Positions 35,063 through 46,913 of a stretch of DNA of 64,000 nt are shown piece after piece. The position numbers and the translations under genes were made by a program. The notes beneath the pieces are model-generated. The model saw only the letters and a program-made list of their open reading frames with translations. It was not told where the DNA came from and did not search any database. Source of the stretch: Vitis vinifera (taxonomy: Eukaryota; Streptophyta; Magnoliopsida; Vitales; Vitaceae); the NCBI RefSeq assembly GCF_030704535.1, contig NC_081810.1, forward strand, positions 3,629,501-3,693,500, given 5' to 3'. How positions within the stretch are numbered: the first letter of the stretch is position 1; each line of letters begins with the position of its first letter.

Positions 35063-35811
35063 TGGTAGACATTAGTCTAATGATTTTAATAGTTGATTGT
35101 ATAGTGTATTTTGTTTTATTATATTTTATTTAAGTTTTTTTTTCTATCTTGCAGTGCTTCTGCTTCAGTTCTAAATTATTTTCTTCTTTTTTTGTTCTTT
35201 GTTTTTTTTGGATTCAAATCAGAATAATACGGGAAATAATGATTATACCTAGTTGGAAACTGCTTTGTAGTCCTTTTAAAATTTTTAAGTTTCAAATAAT
35301 AAAATTAAAACATCTAGACAAATTGGAAGTGAGCGATTTGACATAGATTATTAGCCTTTCAAAGGCATGTTTTGTGTCCCAGAAGGAATACACGTATAGA
35401 GAGGAAAAAAACTTCATATACAATGAAAAATTAAAATCCTTTTTTTTCTCTTCTTATTTTCCTGGGAAATCCAGCGAAGTTCGTTCTTTTTTCTCTTTCG
35501 TTTTTTTTTTCTCTTCCTTCTTTACTTCCGTCATCTGAATTTTTTATTTTTTAAATTCAATAAAGAAATAAAAAGGCCAGTTATACACCGCCTGCTCTGA
35601 GGATGATGCAAGGATAGCGTGGAGAGTGAGTGGCAAATGAATGGGTGAACTGGCAGTGCACTTTTAGCAGTAGTAGAGTTATTGACGTGGCCCAGTATGA
35701 GAATTTTTGGAGTTGAGCAATTCAAGACCACCCCATCAACCAATGGCGAATAATACCAAACAATGCCAACCCATTTCTGCTGTGTTTTTTGTTTGTTTCT
35801 GGCTTTTATTC

Positions 35812-35813
<2 letters not shown>

Positions 35814-35848
<35 letters not shown>
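35814..35848. repeat. (TA)n microsatellite
   Basis: About 17 uninterrupted TA units. Confidence 0.95.
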
Positions 35849-35851
<3 letters not shown>

Positions 35852-35940
35852 GTTAGTAGTATTCGACTATTAGTGGATGATTAGTGGGTGATTATGTGCA
35901 TATGGGGTTTAGGCAAGCTTCCACCCACAGACCTAGTGAT

Positions 35941-36064
35941 GGTGAATGCGTGCAGCACAAATTGAGGTAGGCAGCTTCCACAAACTCATATAAAAAATGG
36001 CTATGGCTGCTAGTGGTGAATGTGTGCCGAACAAAATGAGGTAGGCAGCTTCCACAGACACATG
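35941..36064. repeat. 74-bp tandem duplication
   Basis: Copies begin GGTGAATG at 35941 and 36015 and share GAGGTAGGCAGCTTCCACA. A weaker third relative lies just before, at about 35912-35940. Confidence 0.8.
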
Positions 36065-36947
36065 AAAAAAAAAAGCTGTTAGTGGGTGTGGGTTTGGGTA
36101 TGATGCAACTTCAAATTTAGGTTGTGGTCCCGTTAGGGTTTATGTGGAAATAAAAGATGGTTGGTGAGTGGATGGATAAGAATTAAGCATGTGAAGATGA
36201 ATCCAGGCTATGCAGCAATACAATTCAGTGCCCATTCCACCAAGAATGTGGAAAAGGTTTCTACCTTGTAATACAAAGTGGAAATGTTTTCTTGAAAGCT
36301 CTAATGGAGTAAATGTTTTGATCCTCCTTAAAAAAAAAAAACAAAAAGTGGTATTTATTTATTAAATTAAAAAAAAAAATACATTTAAAGGTGAATCATG
36401 AATGTTCCAACTAGGCTAACTTGGGTGGGTTGGGTTTGCATCCAATATGCTAAATCCAACCCCCTATCCTTAATTTTTTGAAATTGGGTTAAGTTTGGAT
36501 TAAGTCAAATTGGGATTTAAGTGAGTGGAATCAACCTTTGATTACTTTTTAAATTTTAAATTTTGTTCATTTATATCAAAATTTAAATGGTAAATAACAT
36601 ACTATTTTAAAATTTTAAAAAATATTTATCTTTTTAAAAATAAAACAAACATAATAAATTAATATTGACATTTTTTTCTTTTAAAATAATTTGAAAGGAT
36701 AAGAATTGAGTTGGGTTGGGCTAAACCCGCTCAAATTACATCCCTAGTTGCACCTATCCAGGAGGGAGTCAACTGTTGGCCTCATTGAATGTCGATCTCC
36801 CACGTTGAATGCCACTCCATGGGTGGGTTGTGCCTCGTATTAGCACCAACATTTTGGTATCTCTAAATCATCTTGATCGATAAAATTACTTTGCAGCCAT
36901 TTGACTTGACTCTCCAACTTATATTTTAATTCTTCTTTTCGTCCTTC

Positions 36948-37371
36948 TGTAAGTACAAATTTTGTAAATTTTTGGTCCTGTAAAAATTAGCAAAACAAAA
37001 ATAGGAAAATAATGCGAACAAAATATTTATTAAAATTAAAATATATTATGGGTACAATCTAAAAAAAATAATATTCTTTCCAAAAGAATATTTTTCCTCT
37101 GATTTTTTTTGCCTTGATCACACTTTGTAAGACAATGATGACATTTTCTTGATTTTGAAGATCAATCGGAGGCCACAAATGTAGAGAAAATTTGAATTTC
37201 AAATTCCTGAATTTTTATTGCTTAATTCAATGGATTTAGTTCATTGATTTTAGCAAATTTTCTTCTCCGAGAAGCTTTACCAACAAGATAATAATAATAA
37301 CAATAATTTTCTTCTTTCTTATTATTATTATCCTTTTTATAGTTGGAGATTAGAGAAACTTATTCATAAGA

Positions 37372-37416
<45 letters not shown>

Positions 37417-37480
37417 ATATTTATTCATTTTGAAGACCAAATTAGTGGTAATTTAATCCACTAATTTTTTTATGTCTACA
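36948..37480 (-). repeat. 3' LTR (element orientation), 533 bp, internally deleted
   Basis: It begins TGTAAGTACAAAT and ends TATGTCTACA. It matches the right LTR except for roughly 170 bp missing after GGCCACAAATG near 37180. It includes a (TA)n tract at about 37374-37411. Confidence 0.85.
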
Positions 37481-37497
37481 AATGCCCCCACTTCAAG
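37481..37497 (-). other. Polypurine tract of the gypsy element
   Basis: On the minus strand this reads CTTGAAGTGGGGGCATT directly before the 3' LTR start TGTAGACATA. Purine-rich, G-run tracts at this position prime plus-strand DNA synthesis. Confidence 0.75.
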
Positions 37498-37729
37498 ACA
37501 CATCACGTACATGTGTCATATGGATGGGAAGAGTCTTCGTAATAATTTTTTTTTTCAAAGAAATATTTTAATAGGAAATTTCCTCTTTTTTTTTCAAATA
37601 AAAAATAAAAATTTCCCACTTTTATTCAAACTTTTTTTTGTTTTCCTACTTGCTTTACGCTTTGAATAATCTTTCAATTTGTTTTCCTTCTTGCTTTACA
37701 CTTTCAGTCCTCTCCCAATTTGTCCTCCC

Positions 37730-37760
37730 TATATATATATATATATATATATATAAAGGG
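37730..37760 (+). promoter_or_regulatory. TATA-like promoter candidate for the antisense PMD frame
   Basis: A (TA)n run ends in TATATAAAGGGG on the plus strand, inside the element and about 665 bp before the PMD ATG. The sequence that follows looks like a leader. This could allow expression independent of the LTR promoter. Confidence 0.35.
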
Positions 37761-38419
37761 GATAATAGTTGAAAAACTTGATTTGAACTTTTTCAGAGAG
37801 CTCTTTCGACCTTTAGGTGTAACCCAACTTGAATTCATCGTGAAAAATCTTCACTTCTTCAAACTTGTAAGTGTTTTTTTTTTCAAAGAAGAGAAAGACT
37901 TACTTTTTCGAACATGTGTCGGCCTTCATCATTTGCAGAGACGAATTTAATTTCAGGTAATTTAATTAAATAATTAATTTTTTAGTTACCTTAATATTTG
38001 AGGGGAATTTTTTTAAATAAAATTAAATATCCATAAAAAAATATGAATATTTAAAATTTGACCCTTGTGTAATCAAGTCGTAGCCCTAACGCGAAGCGGT
38101 GTCGTATTTTTGGCACTTAAGTGTTAAAAGTCTTCACTCATGCAAATTGACTTAACTTGAATGCATAGTGATATTTCAAGTTTTAACACTTAATTAAAAC
38201 TGGAATAATACTTGATATTTATGCAAACAAGTTATAGACATGATGCTACACGATGTTGTACTTTCAGCACTTAATACAACTTGAGTGCTAAGGTCTTCAT
38301 CCATGCGAATTGGCTTGACTTAAATGCATAGTGACATTTAAAAATTTAGACCCATATTTTATTCATTTCTTTTTCTACCTTTTTTATTATTTATTATTTA
38401 TTTATTTTTTATTTATAGG

Positions 38420-41400
38420 ATGATGTTCTTCAAATGTTTCAAGGAAAAGACCATAACCATTCTTCAGGATGATAGTGAAGATTTTGAGGAAGGGAGTACC
38501 TTGTTAGTGCATAAGTCACTTATTGACCTTTAATTTTTGTCAGTGTCAATGACAAATGACCCATTACACATTTCTTCCTGGTCCCGAGTTGCATCTTGCA
38601 AGTTTACAAATATCAACAATTCAAAACTTAATAAGGTGAAACCTATTTCTAAGCTCTGCTGTTGAATTCCTCTCACCCAACTACTATTAAGGTTCATGAT
38701 GAATTTGGATTGTTGGGTTCTTGTGTTCGTGACGGAGAAGCCAAATGAGGAAGCTCATTCAAAGTACTTAGGGGAATTTTTCTTTACCGAATGATATTGG
38801 GAATGGGTTGAGAAGGTATTAGGTCGACATGGACCATTCCTTAAAATGATGTAAGCTTTATGAAGCTATCTTTGCATCCTTATTTAGCTATGATCGTCAT
38901 GCCTTTATGATTAGGGCCTTTTGCGAACGTTGGTGTCCTACCACTAACACCTTGCATACTTCCATTTGAGAGGTTTCCATCTCCCTTTGGGACTTATATT
39001 GTATTGCTGGATTACCCATCATTGGATATTTTTATGATGAGATGGTACCGAGCGTGGAAGAGTTATCTAATGATGCAACAAAGTCCTTACTCCCACCAAG
39101 TTGTTGAAATTTATTCCCTTTATATCATCGAATTTGCTATGAGATGAAAGGGAAGTCTTTAGTCAAGTTAGCCTCTTGGGTGTCATTTTGGTACAAAGGC
39201 TCCATGAAGTATGCAAAACCTCCAAAGAAAAGTACAAGGAATAAGGCGCAAAGGCCTAAGGAGACTTATAACCCCTCCGAGGAAATTGATCATGTTAAAT
39301 CTTGTACTCAGTCAGAGATGGAAATTTTTGACAACCTTGGCATAGTCGAGACAGATGTTAAAGAGACTTACTTGACCACTTTCTTGGCATGTTGGTTATG
39401 CAAGTTCGTTCTTCCTTGGGGAGGTGTCAACTTGATTCGTTTAGGAGTCTTCAAGATAGCTAGTAGAATGACTCAATGTGAGACATTTAGTCTTGTTGTT
39501 TCGGTGTTAGCAAACATTTACAACGGCTTAAATGAAATCGCTTGTTCTTTGAAGCCTGAGACTAATGCATCTATTTTCCCTATTCATTATTTATACGGAT
39601 GGTTAGGTGAATATTTTGATACCCATTTTATTTCTCCTTCTTGGAACCATCCCCCACAGATGACTTATTACACCGACGAGTTTTCTGCTAAGTGTTTTGA
39701 TGATTTGCAAGCTTAGACTTTGATAATGTCTTGCAAAGGCATAAAGTTGGACCACTTGGCATTGCGCCACAAGGAGCGTGTGCATTGGGCTGATAATGAA
39801 TCTATTAGTGTTACCAAAGATTATTACCTCATAAGTCTTCGCTCTAGCTATTTATCTTTGCGACAAGGTAACCATTGGGTGATCCAACCATATTATCCTC
39901 ATCAGTTTTCTAGGCAATTTGGGTATCCTCAAGACCTTTTGGGAGGTTTGCTAAAGATTTTTCGCACTAGAACTTTAGAGACGGTGTATCAACATTGGGA
40001 GTCATGCATTAGGCTTGGTACTTACTCCAAAGTTACTATACCATATTATCATAGTCTTAAAGAGTTTTCAGTCACCAAGGCTTATGCGGATTGGTGGATC
40101 AAAGTGCATAATCCTGATAAGGAAATTCTTATTGCTGCTTGCATGGAGCCCCCTTCTGACTCTTCTCGGCAAATACTCTCAAAATCTTTAGAGAGTAGAA
40201 TGCGCAATGATGACTCAAGTGTTTCTACTAAGGAGAATATTAAAGACAATGTTGAGAATGATTTTGATGATTTACCTGATGATTCAAGAGCTTCTTCTAA
40301 GCGCTCAATGGGTGGACATAAAAATAATACCTCTACACACTTAGAGCATGAGGAAACTATTTTCAATGGTGGTAATACTCACTATCACAAGACTTTGAAG
40401 CAAAATAACAATGCACATGGTCTTTGTGAATTAGATGATGATTTTGAAAATACAAATGAATGTCACTTCAAACGTCGAAAGATTAGACCCAACCCTATGT
40501 ACTATGATGAGACTAACTCTCATCCTCTTGATGTAGATGTCTTCTTTGCTGACGTCCCAATTTCTACTCAACCGATGGAACTTGATGGTGAAAAGGTAAT
40601 TTTTTTTTTTTTTTGCATTGATACTAACAAAAATAAATATTTGTCTTAGGTGGCGGGTGACAACCAATTTGTCGATGAAGGGAATGAGTCATCTCCTAAG
40701 GATCAGTTCAAAAATGTTGTTGCTGCTAGGGAGTCAACGCCCTTTACCTCGACTATGCAATGAGATAATTACTCTATCATCCCATTACATTTGTCTCATT
40801 CTTGTTTGGATGATGAAGGTATTACTAACATCTTAAGTGATGTTTTGATTGAATCTCAAGGTTAAAAGACCACAATTGGAGATATAACATATGATGAATT
40901 GACACTTTTATCAGTTGCATGTTTAATTGTTGAACAATAATCTCTATGCCCTACTGTGGTTGCTCATTCTACTTCCACTCACACATTCAACGTCGAACAA
41001 ATCATCCTTAATGCCCAATGCCAAGCAGCGCTTATGATAGGAGAAGACATTAATGAGATGATTATCAAAACTTTCAATGAGTGTCTCCCATTATTGAGAG
41101 GAAAACTTGATGAGCTTTTCAATGCTATCATGAAGATTGGAGTGGACCCTTCACCATTGAAGTCTCAAATTGAGAAGTACATGGAAAGTGTAGATCACCC
41201 CGATGCAGTGCAACACACCCATTCTATGAAGATATCTCTGGAAGTACAAAACGAACGTTTAACTATTGTTGCATCTCAGATTGTGGATGCTCTAAACTCT
41301 GAGGGTGTACAGACAAACCGTCATCAATCATTAAAGGTTGACTTAACTACTCTCGATGTTAAACATGAAGCACTTAAGAAGGAATTGGAGCAACTAAGTA

Positions 41401-41606
41401 TACAAAAGAAGCGCCTTCATAACTCAATCTTAGAGATCGATGAAATTATGACCAAGAAATAGAATGATGTTTCTTGTTTGAGGAAAGAACATGTCATTAT
41501 CGCCCAAACCCCCGTGCTTACTGATGTCGATGTCAAGACTTTAGAGACACTTCAAGAATCCTTAAGGACTCAACGTGACGAGCTTGCATGCTTGGTGTGG
41601 ATGTGA
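38420..41606 (+). pseudogene. Plant mobile domain (PMD)-like gene inside the retrotransposon, antisense to gag
   Basis: One frame runs from ATG 38420 to a +1 shift near 38852, then to 40595, and after a putative 54-base intron (40596-40649, GT-AG) to TGA 41604. That is about 1040 codons with stops at 38531, 38663, 38792, 38852, 38967, 39105, 39714, 40761, 40863, 40938 and 41460. PMD hallmarks are the early RAFCERWCPTTNTLHTS and ISLWDLYCIAGLPIIG phrases (about 38895-39025), a Trp-rich middle (LACWLCKFVLPW), the PIHYLYGWLGEYF block (39580-39620) and HWESCIRLGTYSKV (39990-40040). An acidic, low-complexity part follows, then a coiled-coil-like tail (about 41000-41460). PMD proteins of the MAIN/MAIL group are nuclear; transposon-borne relatives are known. 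Decayed here. Confidence 0.8.
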
Positions 41607-42009
41607 TCATTGTACCTTCTTACTTAGTTTCAACTCTCATTCTTTTCTTTCATTCATTATTTTATTTTTATTAAGATGTAATAAAGTCTAGTATTTGTTA
41701 TCCAGATTTATTTATTAATAAAAATAAGACTTTTTTTTTTTTTTTTGGTAGTGACTGAACTCAAGTGGTTTCCCTGAGTTGCCTACATACCTTTTAAAGA
41801 GAAGGGATCAAGTCAAATGTAGTTCCATTTTTTTTTTAAGCTCTAATATTTGCCAAGACTAAAAGAAAGATTTAATCTTGTGAACATATGTCCTAACTTT
41901 TACCTAAGTCGCATTTTCAGGTTTTCAACTTAGTAGACTTTTTTTTTTTTTTTTGTGTATCGTACGCAGTTTATGCTCACGCGGGCTAGGAACATCACTT
42001 GTCTTGAAG

Positions 42010-42470
42010 GATGATAAATTCATGTTCTTGGAACAAAGTTTAATTGAGGGTCAAATATGACTTATTCTCAACCAAACTTGTGAAAATCTTTCTTAAGCAT
42101 TTTGGAGAACAAAATAAGTCCTTTAAATTCGTCTTAAATTTCTTCAACCTTAAAAGTGGATGAATGACACTTTTGTATTGTGTTGGATATTCTTCCACGA
42201 CCATGTTGAAGAATGTGTCAAGCTTGGACTTGATTTTAATCCAAGGGTGGTAAACACATGTTCTTGGAGCAAAATTTAATTGAGGGTCAATGATGACTTG
42301 ATCTCAAGTAAACTTATCAAAAATTCTCTTAAGTGTTTTGAAAAATCTAACCTTGTTTTCTTTAGCTTTAAAGGTGGATGAATGTCACTTTTGTTTGTGT
42401 TTGATATTCTTCCACGAGCTTGTTGAAGAATGTTTGGAGTTTGATTTTGACTTTTGAAGCTTCATTTTTT
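42010..42470. repeat. Two-copy tandem repeat of about 236 bp inside the gypsy element
   Basis: CATGTTCTTGGA occurs at 42021 and 42257, and each copy continues with TTTAATTGAGGGTCAA and TTCTTCCACGA. It lies between the PMD frame and the nested insertion. No coding content is seen. Confidence 0.8.
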
Positions 42471-42979
42471 TATTTAGCTTCTGGGTTGCATCGCCCTTTT
42501 GAGAACGCATCATGCTGAAAGAAAAGAACATTTGTATGTAGAGAAGTTGGAGATTTTAGTTTGAAATCTCCGAATTTAACTTCTTTAATATAAAGAGTTT
42601 GTTCCTCGGTTTAAGAAGTTTGCCAATAATGATTTTTTATTTTTTATTTTTACTGTAGTTTAAGCTTTTGTAGGATGAAAGCAATATGCAGTCTAGGCTC
42701 ATGCTTTAAGGAGCATCATTGGAATGCCGAGGTTTGAAAACAATTGTGGTAAAATTTGATGTCATGCTCTCTTCATCATCACCAGTGAAAGTGATGGTTG
42801 CACAACATGCTGCACAACTATGACATTTGTTTTCAAATTGTTTTGCCCCCTTTATTTTTGTAGCATAGATTGATGGATTCCTATGTATATGGATCAATGC
42901 AATTCGTGTTTCCTCAAGAAGTTGTAACATTTCATGGATATTGAAGAGCAAGGGTAAGTGATTTCTCGGATTTTGTCTT

Positions 42980-44515
42980 TTGTTGGATCAAAACAAAATT
43001 TATAACCCAATTCACTATTCTATAGTAATTTGTACCCGATCAAAAAGTGGTTTTAGTACAAACTACTGTAGTATAGTGGTTGTTAGGTATCGTCCACAAG
43101 GATGGATTATTCTTGGTAATTAAGGCTTGAATGAGATGATAAGAAATGATTGTGATAAAATGAAATTGATTTGAAAATGTATGATAAAATTTCATAATAA
43201 CAATGATTTCAAATTGAGAGGAAAATGAAGTGTAAAAGAGAAGAAAATTAATAAGATGTGAGATTCTCGGAGTTAGGATTTTCTAGAAAGCAATTTCCAT
43301 GGTGAATAGATGTTGAGATCTAACTGTCATCAAATTAGATTGAAAACCTAAATTTTCATCTAAACCGATTTTTGATTTAGTTTTAGGTCTAGATCTAATT
43401 TCTCTTCAAATTAGGTAATCTAATCCAAGAGGTCAATTCAAATCATATATTCAATTCATCTTAAATTATCTTCCGATGATTCACACAATGCAACTATTCA
43501 ATCTCATCAAATCTAGCATTAAGAATTTGATGAATCTACTTAGCTTGCATTGTAGTAATCATCCAAGACAATTTGAAGAGAAAATTCCCCAAATTTCAAT
43601 TAATCAATCAATTGGATCAAATTACCTTTATAATTCAAGCTCAATTATCTAATTCACCATAGATATTGCTTCTAGATCTCCCCTTCTCCGAGAAAAACGA
43701 GATTTAGCCACTCATGCTTGGAGATTTGATCTCACAAGACATGTTTGGCTATCAAGAAAATAAGAGAAAATGAAGGAAAGTAGAGAATTATATAGAGAAA
43801 AGAAATCTGAAAAGTTCTACAATTAGAAAATGTATCAAAAGTCTTTAAATGAGTCAATCACGTTTCTATTTATAGGTCAAGGTCAAGTGGACACTTGGCA
43901 CCATCTAAGAGGTCTTCCGGAGGCTTCTTCATCAAAGAATCTGGAAAAAATACATTTTGGCATGAGCCCCTAGCAATTTCGCATGATGATGCGAAGTGGA
44001 AAATCCATCAGCTGCATTTTCGTCTTGCTGGAGCGTTTCGCATGACTGTGCGAAAATTTCGCATGGTCATGCGAAACCACTTTTCACATTTCCCTTATTT
44101 GCTGCAGCCAAGCCTATTCTGTTTCATTTCGCATGACTATGCGAAAATTTCGCATGGTCATGCGAAATTGAAAAACATGCTTTTTTCGACTCCTCTTTGC
44201 AATTTCTCTCATTTCTTTCTCTTGATTCCACTTCAATTACCTCCAAATCTCGATCCAAACCGATTGCATTGCTTCTTTCATTATGCATTTGGATCATCAT
44301 CAACTTTATTTGTTTTCTTCAATTTGATTCATCTCTTTTGTCACCAATTTATCAAAATCATACCTTGAAATGACTCCAAAACTTCATAAAACTTGCTAGT
44401 AACTCTTGCAAGGGCAAAAACATATTAATTGAGTGTTTTAGGCATAATTACTACTTAAAAGATGTGAAACTCATGAGAATTATTATCTAAAATATGCTCT
44501 TTTTGAGTAGTAATT
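42980..44515. mobile_element. Nested non-coding insertion, probable LTR-type fragment
   Basis: The gag-derived minus-strand frame breaks off near 44515 into sequence with no link to gag. The insert begins about 42983 (TGTTGGATCAAAACAAAATT), contains the phrase TTAGGTATCGTCCACAAGG often seen just inside plant LTR elements, and carries the hairpin-rich block at 43977-44167. Its exact ends and target duplication could not be fixed. Confidence 0.45.
43977..44167. repeat. Near-palindromic TTTCGCATG...CATGCGAAA repeats
   Basis: Two 41-bp units (44036-44076 and 44127-44167) differ at one base and start 91 bp apart. Each consists of two hairpins of the form TTTCGCATGgtCATGCGAAA and is itself nearly self-complementary. 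A shorter relative is at 43977-43995. Confidence 0.9.
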
Positions 44516-44529
44516 AGTAAGCATTGTAG

Positions 44530-46841
44530 GTTTGTTACTACCTCATCATCTTCCTTAGTTTTGCTTGACTCTGCACCAAAAGCATTTTCTTCATCCTTAT
44601 CTGGCTCATCTTCTTCCAAAATCTCATGACAAGAGACCATATGAGTTGATGTCACCATCCCTTTATTGAAGAACTCCGGAGGGAAGTATTCTCCTAAGGT
44701 GATAGGAATGATAAACTTTTGTACCAATAAGTTATCAACTTGTACAATCGCTTGTTTTCTTTTAGGTTTCTTTTCTTCTTTTTTCTTCGCATGTTGATGA
44801 ATATTTTGCTTACATTGTTATTTCCTAGGAAGATTTGGATATGGATGAGATTTTTGTTTCTTACAAGGTCTTCTTCGTGTCACTAATGTCCAGCCTCCTT
44901 CGTTATACGACATTGATTCATTATCAAAATAGAAGTGAAGAAGGGTGTCTTGACATGACACTTGTGTTTGCTTTGGTTTTGGTGACTTGCATTGGATAGT
45001 ACCGATGCATGCCCCTAGTGTCTTAGGTGGAACATGTAACGAAACAGGATCGATGGATCCAAATGTGACTGTAGCATGATTTGACTCTACTACTTCATCT
45101 AGATCCAAATGGATTCTTCCTTGTTTTGCAAGTTTCATTATGAGATCTTTTAAGATGAAACATTTCTCCACCGGGTGACTGGTGATTCGATGGTAATGAC
45201 AATAGTTCGGATCATTAATATGACCCATTTTTTTTTACGCTTGCACTCAAGTAGTCAATAACTTTTTTCTGGAGCAGGTCTTCCAACATGCTAGGCACAT
45301 CAAAATCAGGAAAATGATACTTCTTCTCCTCTAATTCCTTCAAGGTGAACCGACGCCTCTCATTTTCCTGGGTTGGTCTAGCCTCTTTTACTTTCTTCTT
45401 TTTATCTCGCACTGAGATTTTGATTGGAGTCGCATTTTTCATCATTGACTCCTAGATGGGTTTTATTGAATTCTTATCACTTGTTTTCCCATTGTGTCTT
45501 TCTCTTTGTTGGCCAATGATAAGGTCCTTTTTAGCACCATGGTTGGCTATGCTGAGCTCCATGTCACGTGTTCGAGTAGCTAATTCTTCAAAGGTATGGG
45601 GTCGTATCCCTTGGAGGATGTATAGGAGACTCCAATGCATTCCTTGTAAGCACATCTCCACGGCTGATACCTCAGATAATCTATCTTTGCAATCAAGGCT
45701 TAAAGAACGCCAACGGTTGATATAGTCTACAATCGACTCGTCTTTCCATTGCTTACCGTTAGTAAGCTCCATCATGCTTACAGTTCGTCGGGTGCTATAG
45801 AAACGGTTAAGGAATTCACGTTCCATTTGGTTCCAACTATCGATACACTCAGGTGCAAAGTCTATGCACCAATCGAAAGCATTCCCTCGGAGTGAATGGA
45901 CAAATTGTTTAACTAATAAGTCACCATCTGTACCTGCATTGTTACAAGTTTCAACGAAATGGGCAACATGTTGTTTTGGATTTCCCTTCCCGTCAAATGA
46001 TTGAAATTTTGGAGGTTGATAACCCACAAGCATATGTAGCTTATCAATCCTCTTAGTGTAAGGATTAGAGTACATGAGCGTACTCTGTGAGGGTCCACCG
46101 TACTGCACTTTAATGGTGTTAGTTATCATGTCCTGAAGTTGTTGAACAGATAATGATGTCAGTGAGGCAGATTCCGTCGTTTGTCTCTCAACTTGCATTG
46201 TCCTATACGTATGTGGTGCATCATCGAGAGGAGATGCAACATTCGAAAGGTGGTTGAGTCCTTGACTTGAATCACCCGTATTTTGTACTTGTGCCTCAAC
46301 TTTGTTTATGAGAGAGGATATCTGCATATCCTTTTCCTCAACCGTCTTGGTGAGTTTGGTGATGACGCGAGCCATCTCTGTTAATTGTTCCTCTAAGGAT
46401 GTAGTGTCGATTGCCATTACTGACATAGTCATCGAGAAAGAAGAATTAAAAGAGTCGGAATGATTGGAGTAGTTTTCCTCATTTGACATTCCAATTGGCG
46501 ATCCAGAGTGTGAGTTGGTGCTAGAGTTGGCATTGGTAACAGAGCAAAGAAATTTATCCCCAAAGTCCTGTAGTGTTGAAGGGATTTTTCCTTTTCTATG
46601 AGGACTATGGCTCTTTGCCCCCAGAGAGACCAAGGTGATGAGTGGTTGGTGCTCATCATGTGTTCTTACTTGTTTTAGCAAACAAGCAGACTCACTTGTT
46701 TGTTTTGTTGAGAGTGAAAATATTGATTTTGCTTTGCTACGAGTCATGGGGCCTGTAGCGGTGTCATGTGTCAATTGTGCAATGATAATCTTGTCATTGC
46801 CTTTGTTGACATGCACAACTTGAGTTCTTTTAGGTGTCATC
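44530..46841 (-). pseudogene. Retrotransposon gag of the gypsy element
   Basis: The frame probably starts at ATG 46841, because the open frame upstream of it runs back into the LTR and primer site. It begins MTPKRTQVVHV. A Ser/Thr-rich N-terminal part leads to a coiled-coil-like stretch (about 46420-46310). The gag core lies at about 46060-45540 (YQPPKFQSFDGKGNPKQHV, then FLNRFYSTRRTVSMMELTN). A stop at about 45450, a frameshift in an A run near 45225 and a stop at 44818 break it. Beyond the shift a Cys/His cluster (NYCHYHRITSHPVEKC, about 45200-45150) stands where the zinc knuckle would be. It packages element RNA in particles in the family; here it is inactive. Confidence 0.85.
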
Positions 46842-46889
46842 GACGTACTAGAGATCAATCTTCTAACAAGAAAGATGAGAGGCAGGGAT

Positions 46890-46907
46890 GTCCCATCGGG
46901 CGTGCCA
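46890..46907 (-). other. Primer-binding site of the gypsy element
   Basis: On the minus strand TGGCACGCCCGATGGGAC begins six bases after the 5' LTR end (CATACA). A TGG start and this position are typical of a tRNA primer site. I cannot name the tRNA with confidence. Confidence 0.55.
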
Positions 46908-46913
46908 GAAATT

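Larger units (their letters stand above)
35063..36947. other. Intergenic region between glycoprotein gene and retrotransposon
   Basis: This contains a (TA)n tract (35814-35848), a 74-bp duplication, and from about 36408 to 36755 a segment with repeated GGGTTGGG phrases that may be a MITE or retrotransposon scrap. Frames are short and not recognisable. Confidence 0.4.

Noticed and set aside
36408-36755. Possible MITE with CTAGG ends and GGGTTGGG phrases
   Set aside because: Only about five terminal bases match in inverted orientation; too weak to call an element.
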